Source: Acidobacteriota bacterium
Lineage (GTDB): Bacteria > Acidobacteriota > Thermoanaerobaculia > Thermoanaerobaculales > Sulfomarinibacteraceae
DNA length: 64,000 nucleotides
NCBI GenBank assembly: GCA_022340665.1
Contig: JAJDNM010000141.1
Span: 1-64,000, forward strand
Direction: 5' to 3'
Part shown: in pieces, positions 28,385-36,198 of the stretch
Layout: each line of letters starts with the position of its first letter
How positions within the stretch are numbered: position 1 is the first letter of the stretch
The notes under the pieces: model-generated
The model's input: only the letters and a program-made list of their open reading frames with translations
Databases searched by the model: none
What the model was told of the DNA's origin: nothing
Position numbers and translations under genes: made by a program

Positions 28385-29508
28385 CGGCCATCTTCCCTCG
28401 TCTCGCGGTCGAGGATTCGCTGTGCCTCGCGGCGGCCAACGGCGGTTGGTGCCCATCCACCATCTACCGTTCGTTGCGCCAGGCCGCGATCGGCAAGACG
28501 CTCGAGCGCCGCATCCACCTTCGCATCCGGAGGGCTCATGGTTCGAATTACCGCCACCGAGTGCCCGTGTTCCGGGTCACCCGGGTGTTGGTGTGACAGT
28601 GCGAAGAGGTGCATCAGCACGGGATCGAGATCGGGCGCAGCGCGCAGGTTGCCGATCCGAAAATAGCGCCACAAGAGCCCGCGGCGAGGAGCCATGAAGA
28701 GGGACACCACAACGATCAGGCTGAGAATGAGAACAATCGTCGGCCCGGTCGGCATGCGCGGCATCGATGAACTGATGACGGAACCGGAGACGCCCGATAC
28801 GACCCCGATAGCGGCGGCGATCAGGACCATAGGAGCCAGCCGCCTGCTCCACTGACGAGCGGCGGCTCCGGGCGCCACGATCATGGCGCTCATTAACACC
28901 ACACCCACGGTCTGCAGTCCGATGATGATCGCCACCACCAACAGGAAGGTGAGGAGTCCGTCCAGTCGGCGAACCGGCAACCCGAGACTGGCACCGAAAT
29001 CGGAATCGAAACTCAGAAGTTTGAACTCTTTCCACAGCAGAATCAAAAGCACCAGCGCAACCGCACCGAGCACTGCCATTGCGACGACATCACGCTTCAG
29101 CAACGAGGCCGCCTGGCCGAAAAGAAAGGACTCGAGTCCTGCCTGAGCCGTGTCCGCACGTCGTTGGACAAGGGTCATAAGCACGAGGCCGAAGCCGAAA
29201 AACACCGCAAGCACGATCCCGAGAGCGCTGTCGTAGGGCACCCGCGATCGCCTCACGATCACCTGGACCCCCAGAGTGGCAATCCACCCGGCCACGCCTG
29301 CGCCCAACATCAGAACCAGTGGCACCTTGGATCCCGTCAACATGAAGGCCAACACGATCCCGGGCAGGGCTGCGTGGCTCACGGCATCGCCGAGCAGACT
29401 CTGACGGCGAAGATAGGCAAATGAGCCAAGAGCCCCGCTGGTTGCGCCCAGCACCGCTGATCCAGCAGCGACCAGACGCAGCGTGTAGTCGCCGAAGAAT
29501 TCCATCAC
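28381..29508 (-). CDS. Second metal ABC transporter permease (ABC-3) with C-terminal winged-helix-like tail
   Basis: A 375-residue homologue of the following permease, with [23 protein letters not shown] and the late ABC-3 helix [21 protein letters not shown]. Residues from about 300 again form a soluble tail ([10 protein letters not shown]...[21 protein letters not shown]...GRREAQRIL), winged-helix-like. Two different permeases in one operon imply a heterodimeric channel, as in MntABCD/SitABCD systems. It overlaps the ATPase gene by 4 bases. Confidence 0.88.
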   Translation of the reverse strand: MMEFFGDYTLRLVAAGSAVLGATSGALGSFAYLRRQSLLGDAVSHAALPGIVLAFMLTGSKVPLVLMLGAGVAGWIATLGVQVIVRRSRVPYDSALGIVLAVFFGFGLVLMTLVQRRADTAQAGLESFLFGQAASLLKRDVVAMAVLGAVALVLLILLWKEFKLLSFDSDFGASLGLPVRRLDGLLTFLLVVAIIIGLQTVGVVLMSAMIVAPGAAARQWSRRLAPMVLIAAAIGVVSGVSGSVISSSMPRMPTGPTIVLILSLIVVVSLFMAPRRGLLWRYFRIGNLRAAPDLDPVLMHLFALSHQHPGDPEHGHSVAVIRTMSPPDAKVDAALERLADRGLAQRTVDGGWAPTAVGRREAQRILDRETREDGR

Positions 29509-30266
29509 ACCTTGTCCACTCCGGTGGCGGCGAGCACACCGACTCGTCCGCCGAATGTGAGACGGAGGTTCTCCTCGGTAAACACCTCCGTCACCGGCCC
29601 GGAGTCGATCGCTCGGACGTTGAGTAGAAGAACATGGTCGAAGTACTCGGGAACCGTCTGGAGGTCATGATGGACGACGATAATGGTCTTGCCGATACGC
29701 GCGAGGTCGTCCAGCACATCGATGATTGCACGTTCAGTCGGTGCGTCCACACCCTGAAACGGTTCATCGAGGATGTAGATGGGAGCATCCTGGACGAGAG
29801 CCCGGGCCAGGAGGACCCGCTGCTGCTGGCCTCCTGACAGTTCAGCGATCGGGCGACGGGCGAACTCGGTCATACCGACTTGCTCGAGGGCCGCTTCCGC
29901 GTCATCCCTTTCCTTTGTTCCAACCCGACGCAACCAGCCCACCCGGCCATAGGTGCCCATGGTTACGACGTCGATCACATCGGTCGGGAAGTCCCAGGAC
30001 AAAGTGGCCCGTTGAGGAACATAAGCGATGGTGCCTTCGGCCCGATCGCGGGCACGCCCGAATATCCGCACCTCTCCGGCCACCGGTTTGACCAGGCCCA
30101 TCGCAGCTTTGACCAGAGTGCTCTTGCCGGCTCCGTTGGGGCCTATGATCGCCATCTTCACGCCCTGAGTGACCTGCAGGTCGATATCCCACAGAACCGG
30201 CTGGTCCGCATAGGCAACGGTCAGATCTTCGACCTCGAGCGCCCAATCGTGTTTGGCGTTTTCCAT
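29505..30266 (-). CDS. Metal ABC transporter ATP-binding protein
   Basis: A 253-residue ABC ATPase: Walker [11 protein letters not shown]-loop [13 protein letters not shown] (the FP form is usual in manganese/zinc uptake systems), signature LSGGQQQRV, Walker [11 protein letters not shown] and H-loop VHHD. The open frame runs 76 codons further upstream, but the ATG at 30266 sits right after the stop of the small preceding gene and matches family length. Confidence 0.94.
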   Translation of the reverse strand: MENAKHDWALEVEDLTVAYADQPVLWDIDLQVTQGVKMAIIGPNGAGKSTLVKAAMGLVKPVAGEVRIFGRARDRAEGTIAYVPQRATLSWDFPTDVIDVVTMGTYGRVGWLRRVGTKERDDAEAALEQVGMTEFARRPIAELSGGQQQRVLLARALVQDAPIYILDEPFQGVDAPTERAIIDVLDDLARIGKTIIVVHHDLQTVPEYFDHVLLLNVRAIDSGPVTEVFTEENLRLTFGGRVGVLAATGVDKV

Positions 30267-30268
30267 TC

Positions 30269-30529
30269 TCACCTTCCCAGGCGCCACGAGATGCCGGCGC
30301 CCACAAGGAAATCGACCCCCCGATCCGTCAGGCGGCGCAATACCCGCATATCGGCCTGAAGATCGGGGTTCAATAGATGCGTGAGACCGGTGTAGAACGT
30401 GACCGTGCTCATGCTTTCGGAGAAATCGGGGCGGTCGGTCGCCAGCAGTGCTTCGGCCCAAGTCGACGAGCTCGGCGTCATGGCCGCCAGGCAAGCGCCA
30501 GACTTCAACGGGTTGGTGGTCCTACGCAC
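30269..30529 (-). CDS. 86-residue ORF resembling the last strands of an outer-membrane channel (Phenol_MetA_deg/transporter type), probably a remnant
   Basis: A GTG start lies six bases after GGAGG (which overlaps the upstream stop), and the TGA is two bases before the ATPase ATG, so it fits the operon exactly. The C-terminal half ([21 protein letters not shown] and [14 protein letters not shown]) resembles the final beta-hairpins of outer-membrane proteins of the MetA-pathway/transporter family, which usually end GAGxSxRF. It is far shorter than that family (about 250 residues) and has no signal peptide. It is probably a deletion relic that still carries good translation signals, or a small protein of unknown role. 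Confidence 0.5.
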   Translation of the reverse strand: MRRTTNPLKSGACLAAMTPSSSTWAEALLATDRPDFSESMSTVTFYTGLTHLLNPDLQADMRVLRRLTDRGVDFLVGAGISWRLGR

Positions 30530-30539
30530 CTTCGACCTC

Positions 30540-31487
30540 CTATTGGATGGTCCCGGGAGGACTCATGAGCGCGTTCACGATCGTGTTGACGTTGGCGCGC
30601 ACCGTACCTTCGTAGCTGCCCTCTAGAGTGCCCGGATTCCCGAGCGAGTCAGAGTAGAGGCTACCCCCGATCTCAACCGCGAATCCACGAGCGCGAACCG
30701 CTTCACGGAGGGCCTGCACGTACCGCGGCGGCACCGAGGTCTCGACGAAGATGGCGGGAATCCTCCGTTCCGCGATGAACGCGGCGAGCTCCTGGACGTC
30801 AGAGGTGCCGGCCTCTGAAGCGGTGCTGACCCCCAGCAGGCCGCGGACCTCGAAACCGTACGCACGACCAAAGTAGCCGAAAGCGTCATGTGCGGTCACC
30901 AGAACCCGCTGCTCGGGTCTCAGAACACCGACCCGCTCGCGAACCCAGCTATCGAGCGCCCCGAGCTCTGCAACCGCGTCAGCCGCCCGCTGTCGAAACA
31001 CCGCCTCGCGCTCAGGATCGACCTCGGCCAGCGACTCGGCCACACAGTCCGCCGAGCGAGACCACAGCGCGACGTCGAACCACACGTGCGGGTCGTGCAG
31101 GCCGGAGAATCCGGCCGACTCGATGAGTCCGTCCTCTGGCAAGCACTCCGCCACCGCCACCGTTCGCACTCCGCGTTCACCCAGTCGCTCCAGCACCTCG
31201 CTCATCTTCCCTTCGAGGTGTAATCCACTGAAGAAGATGACCTCTGCCGAACTCATGCGCCGCACGTCACCGGCCGATGCCTTGTAGAGGTGCGGGTCAA
31301 TGCCGGCGCCCATCAGAGCTTCAACTTCGATTTCTTCACCACCGATGCCCTGTACGAGATCAGCGACGATGTTGGTCGTCGCTACCACCCGAATTTTGCC
31401 ACCCTCGGCAGGGGTCTCACTCCCGCCCCCACAGGCGGCCACAGCGATCAACGCGGCACTCGTCGCGAGCCGCAGCATTATCTTCAT
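30540..31487 (-). CDS. Metal-binding lipoprotein of an ABC uptake system (ZnuA/MntA/TroA family)
   Basis: 315 residues. It has a lipobox (IAVAAC, Cys about 19) and the cluster A-I fold with metal ligands: His in GIDPHLYK (about 66), His in GLHDPHVWFD (about 130), His in TAHDAFGYF (about 196) and the late Glu/Asp (FVETS). It lacks the long His-rich loop of zinc-specific ZnuA, so Mn or Fe(II) is at least as likely as Zn. The ATG overlaps the regulator stop (ATGA). Confidence 0.92.
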   Translation of the reverse strand: MKIMLRLATSAALIAVAACGGGSETPAEGGKIRVVATTNIVADLVQGIGGEEIEVEALMGAGIDPHLYKASAGDVRRMSSAEVIFFSGLHLEGKMSEVLERLGERGVRTVAVAECLPEDGLIESAGFSGLHDPHVWFDVALWSRSADCVAESLAEVDPEREAVFRQRAADAVAELGALDSWVRERVGVLRPEQRVLVTAHDAFGYFGRAYGFEVRGLLGVSTASEAGTSDVQELAAFIAERRIPAIFVETSVPPRYVQALREAVRARGFAVEIGGSLYSDSLGNPGTLEGSYEGTVRANVNTIVNALMSPPGTIQ

Positions 31488-32185
31488 GACTCCGCTCCTT
31501 CCATCCACAACAGCTCTGCGAGGTGAGCCGGCACCAACACACCGTCGCCTCCTACCCGAATGCGAACACCTCTCTTGTGACCCGAAATCACCTCGACGAC
31601 GCTGCCCGGTGACAGACCGAGACCTTCGAGGAGCTCCAGGCTTTCCGGGTCTTGCACAACGACCCTGACAACGGTACCCGTTGACCCGGCGGGCAGCTCC
31701 TGAAGCGGAACCGACGTATCCTCAGGGGGAACACTCAGGTCGGGCGTCGGTATGGGATCACCGTGCGGATCGCGGGTCGGATGCCCCATCACCTCGGCGA
31801 TTCGAGCTTCGAAACGCTCCGAGATGACGTGTTCGAGACGTTCCGCCTCGTCGTGCACCTCATCCCACGTGTAGCCGAGGTGCTCCACCAAATACGTTTC
31901 GAGCAATCTGTGATGGCGGACCATTTCGAGTGCCACCCGTTTCCCACCCTCGGTGAGGCGCACGCCACGGTACGGTGCATGCTCAACGAGGCCGAGTTGG
32001 GCGAGTCGGCTGACCATCTCGGTCACTGACGCAGGCTTGACCCTCAGGCGTCGAGCGAGGGCCTGGGTACTCACGCGACCCCCCTCTTCGCCAAGCAGGA
32101 ATATCTGTTTGAGATAGTCCTCCTGCGACTCCGAAAGCCCGGGCCTGGAGGTCCTATCGAGAGGCGAGTGCACTGCCTTTTTCAC
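31484..32185 (-). CDS. DtxR/MntR-family metal-dependent repressor
   Basis: 233 residues: a winged helix (SESQEDYLKQIFLL, VKPASVTEMVSRLAQLGLV), a dimerisation/metal domain (VRHHRLLETYLVEHLGYTWDEVHDEAERLEH) and a C-terminal FeoA/SH3 domain. The HHRLLE...E..H ligands are those of the family. The start is GTG at 32185, the first possible start after an in-frame stop; no Shine-Dalgarno sequence precedes it. The operator palindrome abuts the GTG, so it is almost certainly autoregulated together with the four downstream transport genes. Confidence 0.93.
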   Translation of the reverse strand: MKKAVHSPLDRTSRPGLSESQEDYLKQIFLLGEEGGRVSTQALARRLRVKPASVTEMVSRLAQLGLVEHAPYRGVRLTEGGKRVALEMVRHHRLLETYLVEHLGYTWDEVHDEAERLEHVISERFEARIAEVMGHPTRDPHGDPIPTPDLSVPPEDTSVPLQELPAGSTGTVVRVVVQDPESLELLEGLGLSPGSVVEVISGHKRGVRIRVGGDGVLVPAHLAELLWMEGAES

Positions 32186-32207
32186 AAATTTAGGTTAACC
32201 TAAATTT
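32186..32207. promoter_or_regulatory. 22-bp palindromic DtxR/MntR operator
   Basis: A perfect palindrome: AAATTTAGGTT followed by its exact complement. The TTAGGTTAACCTAA core is the DtxR/IdeR/MntR-type operator. It directly touches the GTG of the regulator gene and also lies 53 bases ahead of the divergent pterin dehydratase gene. Confidence 0.88.
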
Positions 32208-32220
32208 CATCCGTGTTCAA
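32192..32220 (-). promoter_or_regulatory. Candidate promoter of the metal-uptake operon (leaderless)
   Basis: TTGAAC (complement of 32215-32220), a 17-base spacer and TAACCT (complement of 32192-32197) would put the transcript start at or next to the G of the GTG codon. The -10 lies inside the operator, so repressor binding and RNA polymerase would exclude each other. Confidence 0.45.
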
Positions 32221-32259
32221 GAGGCGGCACTTCGGTATCATGGCCTCGGAGGTTCTACC

Positions 32260-32595
32260 ATGTGTGACAACGAGCTGCTCATGATGACCTGCCGGCCTCT
32301 CGAATCAGGTACCCCGCCCCTTTCGGGCCACGACCTCGAGCACCGGCTGGGCCACGCCGAAGGCTGGGAGATCGAGGATGGGTCACTGACCAAGACCTTT
32401 CAGTTCGAGGACCACTACCAGACGATGGCGTTCGTCAATGCCGTCGCCTGGATATCCCATCGCGAAGATCACCACCCTGAGATGACCGTCGGTTACAACA
32501 CCTGTGCTCTGCGTTACGTCACCCATTCGATCGGAGGCATCTCTGAAAACGACTTCATTTGTTCAGCCAAGGTGGATCATCTCGTCGGAGACTGA
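32260..32595 (+). CDS. phhB: 4a-hydroxytetrahydrobiopterin dehydratase (pterin-4a-carbinolamine dehydratase)
   Basis: 111 residues. The family motif HREDHHPEMTVGYN (catalytic His pair) and the C-terminal THSIGGISENDF are intact. It recycles the hydroxylated pterin of aromatic amino acid hydroxylases and is also found with molybdopterin metabolism. No hydroxylase gene is adjacent. GGAGG lies eight bases before the ATG. It is divergent from the metal repressor gene across the operator. Confidence 0.9.
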   Translation: MCDNELLMMTCRPLESGTPPLSGHDLEHRLGHAEGWEIEDGSLTKTFQFEDHYQTMAFVNAVAWISHREDHHPEMTVGYNTCALRYVTHSIGGISENDFICSAKVDHLVGD

Positions 32596-32623
32596 GTTCA
32601 TCCGTTCACCGAAGGAGGCATCA

Positions 32624-32986
32624 ATGAACAGCACTCGTCTCGCGTACGCAGTCTTTGCCGTCGGCACCATTGCCATTGTTCTCGCCGCCTGCGGCGCAGC
32701 CGGGCCGAAACCGGGAACTGCGGAAGCGCTCTACATCGATCTCGGCTGCGCGAAATGTCACGGTCCAGATCGCCAGGGACAACGTTCGGGGCCGCCGCTC
32801 ATCAAGATCATCGATCACTGGAACGAGGAATCGCTCCTCCAGTACCTCAGGGACCCGAAAACCTTCGTCGAGTCCAATCCAAGACTCTCGTACCTCGACG
32901 AGCAGTACCCGATTGCGATGCCAGCCTATGCCGACACCAACGACGAGGATCTGCGAAAGCTGGCGCAATTCATTCTCAACAGTTGA
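32624..32986 (+). CDS. Lipoprotein monohaem cytochrome c
   Basis: 120 residues: signal peptide with lipobox (VLAAC, Cys about 22), one haem motif CAKCH (about 44-48) and a distal Met in IAMPAYADT (about 99). It resembles small class I cytochromes that ferry electrons at the outer face of the inner membrane or in the periplasm. A GGAGG site sits six bases ahead of the ATG at 32624. It follows phhB by 28 bases; a functional link is not evident. Confidence 0.88.
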   Translation: MNSTRLAYAVFAVGTIAIVLAACGAAGPKPGTAEALYIDLGCAKCHGPDRQGQRSGPPLIKIIDHWNEESLLQYLRDPKTFVESNPRLSYLDEQYPIAMPAYADTNDEDLRKLAQFILNS

Positions 32987-33004
32987 TGGCCTCTATCGAG
33001 CAAC

Positions 33005-33087
33005 CAGTCATCAGTATCCAGTGACAAGTTCGCAGAATTCCACCCCCACTGGTCACTGGTCACCGGATCCTGATTGTTGGCTACTGG
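33005..33087. repeat. Inverted pair of heptanucleotide arrays between cytochrome c and small membrane protein genes
   Basis: Left arm 33005-33025 (CAGTCAT, CAGTATC, CAGTGAC). Right arm 33046-33087 has six units (CCACTGG, TCACTGG, TCACCGG, ATCCTGA, TTGTTGG, CTACTGG). CAGTATCCAGTGAC in the left arm matches the complement of the right arm at 12 of 14 positions. The last unit supplies the stop codon of the convergent gene. It is the same family as the pair at 27194. Confidence 0.82.
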
Positions 33088-33290
33088 GCGGGCGTGGGGC
33101 CACGCAGCACGCGTGAGGGCAGCAGCAGGATCGAATGCAGGAACTTGAACACCGCGTCGACGGTGATGCCAATGAAACGGAACGGCAAAAGTATCAGCCA
33201 CACGATCGGGTACAGCACCAACGCGAGCAAAGCCAAAGGCCAACAGACCACCAATAGGATTAACCACAGGAAAAAGGTCCACATTTTCAT
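33081..33290 (-). CDS. Small two-helix membrane protein of unknown function
   Basis: About 69 residues, strongly hydrophobic: one long segment (WTFFLWLILLVVCWPLALLALVLYPIVW in outline, about 4-30) and a second (LLPFRFIGITVDAVF, about 36-50), with a short basic tail. Either the ATG at 33290 or the GTG at 33296 could be used; GGAG precedes both. The composition and conserved WPLALLALVLYP pattern argue for a real gene. No function is known to me. Confidence 0.7.
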   Translation of the reverse strand: MKMWTFFLWLILLVVCWPLALLALVLYPIVWLILLPFRFIGITVDAVFKFLHSILLLPSRVLRGPTPAQ

Positions 33291-33607
33291 CTCCACACTC
33301 CAATACGCAGTTCAGCCGAGCTTTGTTCCATTTTTCGGGAAAGCCGCGGGTAGCTGAAAATCCGTCTCCTCGCCGACTCAGATCTTAGATACTCGATGCT
33401 CGATGCTCGATGCTCGATCCGCCCATCCGCCCATCCGCCCGCGAATCTCACAGATGACACAGGTGAAAAACACGCTCTCATGGAAGAACCCACCTACGTG
33501 TTCTGTGGGCCGATTGGCTGGCCTCTAGAATCGAGTATCGAGAAACGAGTATCGAGCGGATGGGCGGAGGCCCTTCGTGTTATCGTGTCGCAGATGGAGA
33601 TGTTCGC
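33291..33607. repeat. Intergenic region with inverted 7/8-bp repeat arrays upstream of rfbA
   Basis: Left array 33392-33419: four CTCGATG/C units, then three ATCCGCCC units (33417-33440). Right array 33530-33557: ATCGAGT, ATCGAGA, AACGAGT, ATCGAGC, then GGATGGGCGGAGG, the approximate inverse of the left one. Between them is a CACAGATGA-CACAGGTGA stretch (about 33450-33468, 9-base period). Unlike the other arrays this pair lies between divergent genes. No clear promoter was placed. Confidence 0.75.
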
Positions 33608-34498
33608 ATGAAAGGCATCGTTCTCGCAGGGGGTTCCGGCACCCGTCTTCACCCTGTCACCCAGGTCATCAGCAAACAGCTTCTACCCGTGTACGACAAG
33701 CCGATGATCTTCTATCCGCTGAGCCTGCTGATGCGGGCCACCATCCGCGAGGTCCTGATCATCTCGACGCCCCGTGACCTGCCATCGTTCCGAGACCTCC
33801 TAGGTGACGGCAGTCGCTTCGGGATGGATTTCACGTATCTCGAGCAGCCCAGGCCCGAGGGACTCGCACAGGCTTTTCTCATCGGACGAGACTTCCTCGA
33901 CGGCTCGCCGGCCTGTCTCGTGCTCGGTGACAACATCTTGCACGGAACCGGCTTGTCCGACAGCCTGACGAATTGTGCAGCCCTAGAAGACGGGGCGCAC
34001 ATCTTTGGCTACCGGGTGCGCGACCCCGAGCGCTACGGCGTGGTTGAAATCGACGACAACGGACGCGCCCTTTCGATCGAGGAGAAACCAGATCGCCCGC
34101 GCAGCCGGCTCGCGGTACCCGGCCTGTACTTCTACGGGCCAGATGTCTGTGATCTGGCCGACGGGCTTGAACCGAGCGCGCGTGGCGAGCTGGAAATCAC
34201 CGACCTCAACAAGTGTTACCTCGAACAGAATCGTCTCAGAGTAACGGTCCTGGATCGCGGATACGCCTGGTTGGACGCCGGCACCCACCGAAGCCTCAGC
34301 GAGGCGTCAAACTACATAGAAGCAATTGAAGAACGTCAGGGCCTCAAAATAGGCTGTCTTCAGGAAATCGCCTGGAGGAACGGCTGGATCGACCGCGAAG
34401 ACTTTCGGCGCGAAGCAGAGGCAGCCGCTGGATCGAGCTATGGCGACTACCTAGCCGAGGTGTTGGAGAGGGCGGAGAACGAAGTTGCGTTTAGTTGA
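33608..34498 (+). CDS. rfbA: Glucose-1-phosphate thymidylyltransferase
   Basis: Makes dTDP-glucose, first step of dTDP-L-rhamnose synthesis for surface polysaccharide. 296 residues, with the nucleotide-binding GIVLAGGSGTRLHPVT and the LLPVYDKPMIFYP motif, VLGDNI and EEKP. The start is the ATG at 33608; the open frame begins 16 codons earlier inside a repeat. It overlaps rfbC by 14 bases. Confidence 0.96.
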   Translation: MKGIVLAGGSGTRLHPVTQVISKQLLPVYDKPMIFYPLSLLMRATIREVLIISTPRDLPSFRDLLGDGSRFGMDFTYLEQPRPEGLAQAFLIGRDFLDGSPACLVLGDNILHGTGLSDSLTNCAALEDGAHIFGYRVRDPERYGVVEIDDNGRALSIEEKPDRPRSRLAVPGLYFYGPDVCDLADGLEPSARGELEITDLNKCYLEQNRLRVTVLDRGYAWLDAGTHRSLSEASNYIEAIEERQGLKIGCLQEIAWRNGWIDREDFRREAEAAAGSSYGDYLAEVLERAENEVAFS

Positions 34499-35048
34499 CG
34501 AACCCATGACTGGCGTCAAGCTCCTCGCGCCGAAAGTCATCAGAGACGATCGCGGCTTCTTCATGGAAGCTTACAACCGCCGAGACCTCGCTCGTCTCGA
34601 TATCTCGCACGTTTTCGTGCAGGACAACCACTCACATTCGACCCGCGGCGTCCTACGAGGGCTCCACTACCAACTCGCCTGCGCCCAGGCCAAGCTGGTG
34701 CGCGTCACCCGTGGCCGCGTTTTCGATGTAGTCGTCGACATCCGCCGGGGCAGCCCGAACTTTGGCAGGTGGTTTGGCGCCGAGCTGAGTGAAGAAAATC
34801 ATCTGTGCCTCTTTGCCCCCGAGGGATTCGCACACGGCTTCCTCGTTCTGTCCGAGGTTGCTGACTTTCAGTACAAGTGTTCCGATTTCTTCAGCGCCGA
34901 CGATGAGCGGGGCCTACCGTGGAATGATCCCGAGATCGCGATAGATTGGCCTCTGGATGGAAGAGAGCCCCTTTTGTCGGAACGCGACCGCGGATGGACA
35001 TCGCTGGCTGATTCATCTGCTGAAGATCTCCCGGCGCACATGCCATGA
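34485..35048 (+). CDS. rfbC: dTDP-4-dehydrorhamnose 3,5-epimerase
   Basis: A cupin-fold epimerase, 187 residues. Family blocks [29 protein letters not shown] (catalytic His) and [14 protein letters not shown] are present. It begins with TTG, preceded by GGAGAACGAAG inside the rfbA end, so expression is coupled. It ends overlapping rfbB (ATGA). Confidence 0.95.
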   Translation: MRLVDEPMTGVKLLAPKVIRDDRGFFMEAYNRRDLARLDISHVFVQDNHSHSTRGVLRGLHYQLACAQAKLVRVTRGRVFDVVVDIRRGSPNFGRWFGAELSEENHLCLFAPEGFAHGFLVLSEVADFQYKCSDFFSADDERGLPWNDPEIAIDWPLDGREPLLSERDRGWTSLADSSAEDLPAHMP

Positions 35049-36118
35049 GTGAAGCAGAACATCACCCACGCTCGATGCTCGTCACAGGCGGCGCCGGGTT
35101 CATCGGCAGCAACTTTGTGCGCTTTGCCCTCGCGGCCGAGCCGCGGCTGCGTATTGTCAACGTCGACGCCCTCACGTATGCCGGGCACCTGGCCAATCTC
35201 AAAGGAGTCGAGGAAGCGAACCGCTCGCGCTATACCTTTGTCGAGGCTGACATTCGAAACGTCGACTCGACTCGTCGCCTCATCGCCGAGCATCAGATCG
35301 ACACGGTGGTCCACCTCGCGGCCGAAAGTCATGTCGACCGCTCAATCGACGGACCGATGGACTTCATCGACACCAACATCCGCGGCACCGCAAATCTTCT
35401 GGAAGCGGCACGTTCGGCGTGGCGGCAGCGCGAGGACGTTCGCTTTCACCACGTCAGCACCGACGAGGTCTTCGGTTCTCTAGGCACTACTGGGTTGTTC
35501 TCCGAGTCGACGCCGTACGATCCGTCGAGCCCCTACTCGGCCTCCAAGGCCGCCGCCGATCATCTGGTTCGCGCCTGGCACCGGACGTTCGGCCTCCCGG
35601 TGACACTCTCCAACTGCTCCAACAACTACGGCCCTTACCAGTTTCCCGAAAAGCTCATCCCGTTGATGATTCGCAACGCCATCGCCCGCAAGCCGCTCCC
35701 GGTGTACGGCGACGGTGCCAACGTTCGCGACTGGCTTCATGTCGAGGACCATTGTCGAGCGCTCGATCTCGTCGTGCGAACGGGCCAGCCGGGCCGCACC
35801 TACAACGTCGGCGGCCACGGCGAACGAACGAACCTCGAGGTGGTGAACAGTCTGTGCGACATCCTAGACGAGCTACGGCCACGCGCCGATGGAGGAAGCC
35901 ACAAAGACCTCATCGAGTTCGTGGCCGATCGCCCGGGCCATGACCTTCGGTATGCGATCGACGCCGATCGCATCACGGACGAGCTCGGCTGGGCGCCGAC
36001 CTACGACTTCGACTCAGGCCTGCGGGCGACCGTCGAGTGGTACCTCGATCACCTGGACTGGTGCGACGAGGTCACTCGCGATCAGTACGACGGTGAAAGG
36101 TTGGGGCTCGACACGTGA
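35045..36118 (+). CDS. rfbB: dTDP-glucose 4,6-dehydratase
   Basis: A short-chain dehydrogenase-type enzyme, 357 residues: NAD motif [12 protein letters not shown], catalytic YSASKAAAD (Tyr, Lys) and HVSTDEVFG (Thr-Asp-Glu). It is the last of the rfbA-rfbC-rfbB operon. rfbD (final reductase) is not present, so either it lies elsewhere or the cell makes another dTDP-deoxysugar. A heptad array begins at the base after its stop. Confidence 0.96.
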   Translation: MSEAEHHPRSMLVTGGAGFIGSNFVRFALAAEPRLRIVNVDALTYAGHLANLKGVEEANRSRYTFVEADIRNVDSTRRLIAEHQIDTVVHLAAESHVDRSIDGPMDFIDTNIRGTANLLEAARSAWRQREDVRFHHVSTDEVFGSLGTTGLFSESTPYDPSSPYSASKAAADHLVRAWHRTFGLPVTLSNCSNNYGPYQFPEKLIPLMIRNAIARKPLPVYGDGANVRDWLHVEDHCRALDLVVRTGQPGRTYNVGGHGERTNLEVVNSLCDILDELRPRADGGSHKDLIEFVADRPGHDLRYAIDADRITDELGWAPTYDFDSGLRATVEWYLDHLDWCDEVTRDQYDGERLGLDT

Positions 36119-36198
36119 AATTCGGATTTCGGCATTCCCGCCCCAACCCCCGAAGCGAATCTCCATTCCGAATTCCGACTTCAGAATTCAGAATTCAA
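36119..36198. repeat. Inverted pair of heptanucleotide arrays between rfbB and porin gene
   Basis: Left arm 36119-36139: AATTCGG, ATTTCGG, CATTCCC. Right arm 36164-36198: CATTCCG, AATTCCG, ACTTCAG, AATTCAG, AATTCAA. The left arm matches the complement of the right at 12 of 14 bases. The right arm contains the porin stop codon, and the left arm starts directly after the rfbB stop. It is the same family as 17711-17818 and 59668-59691. Confidence 0.85.

Noticed and set aside
33392-33557. CRISPR array
   Set aside because: Repeat units are 7-9 bases without spacers; no cas genes are present.
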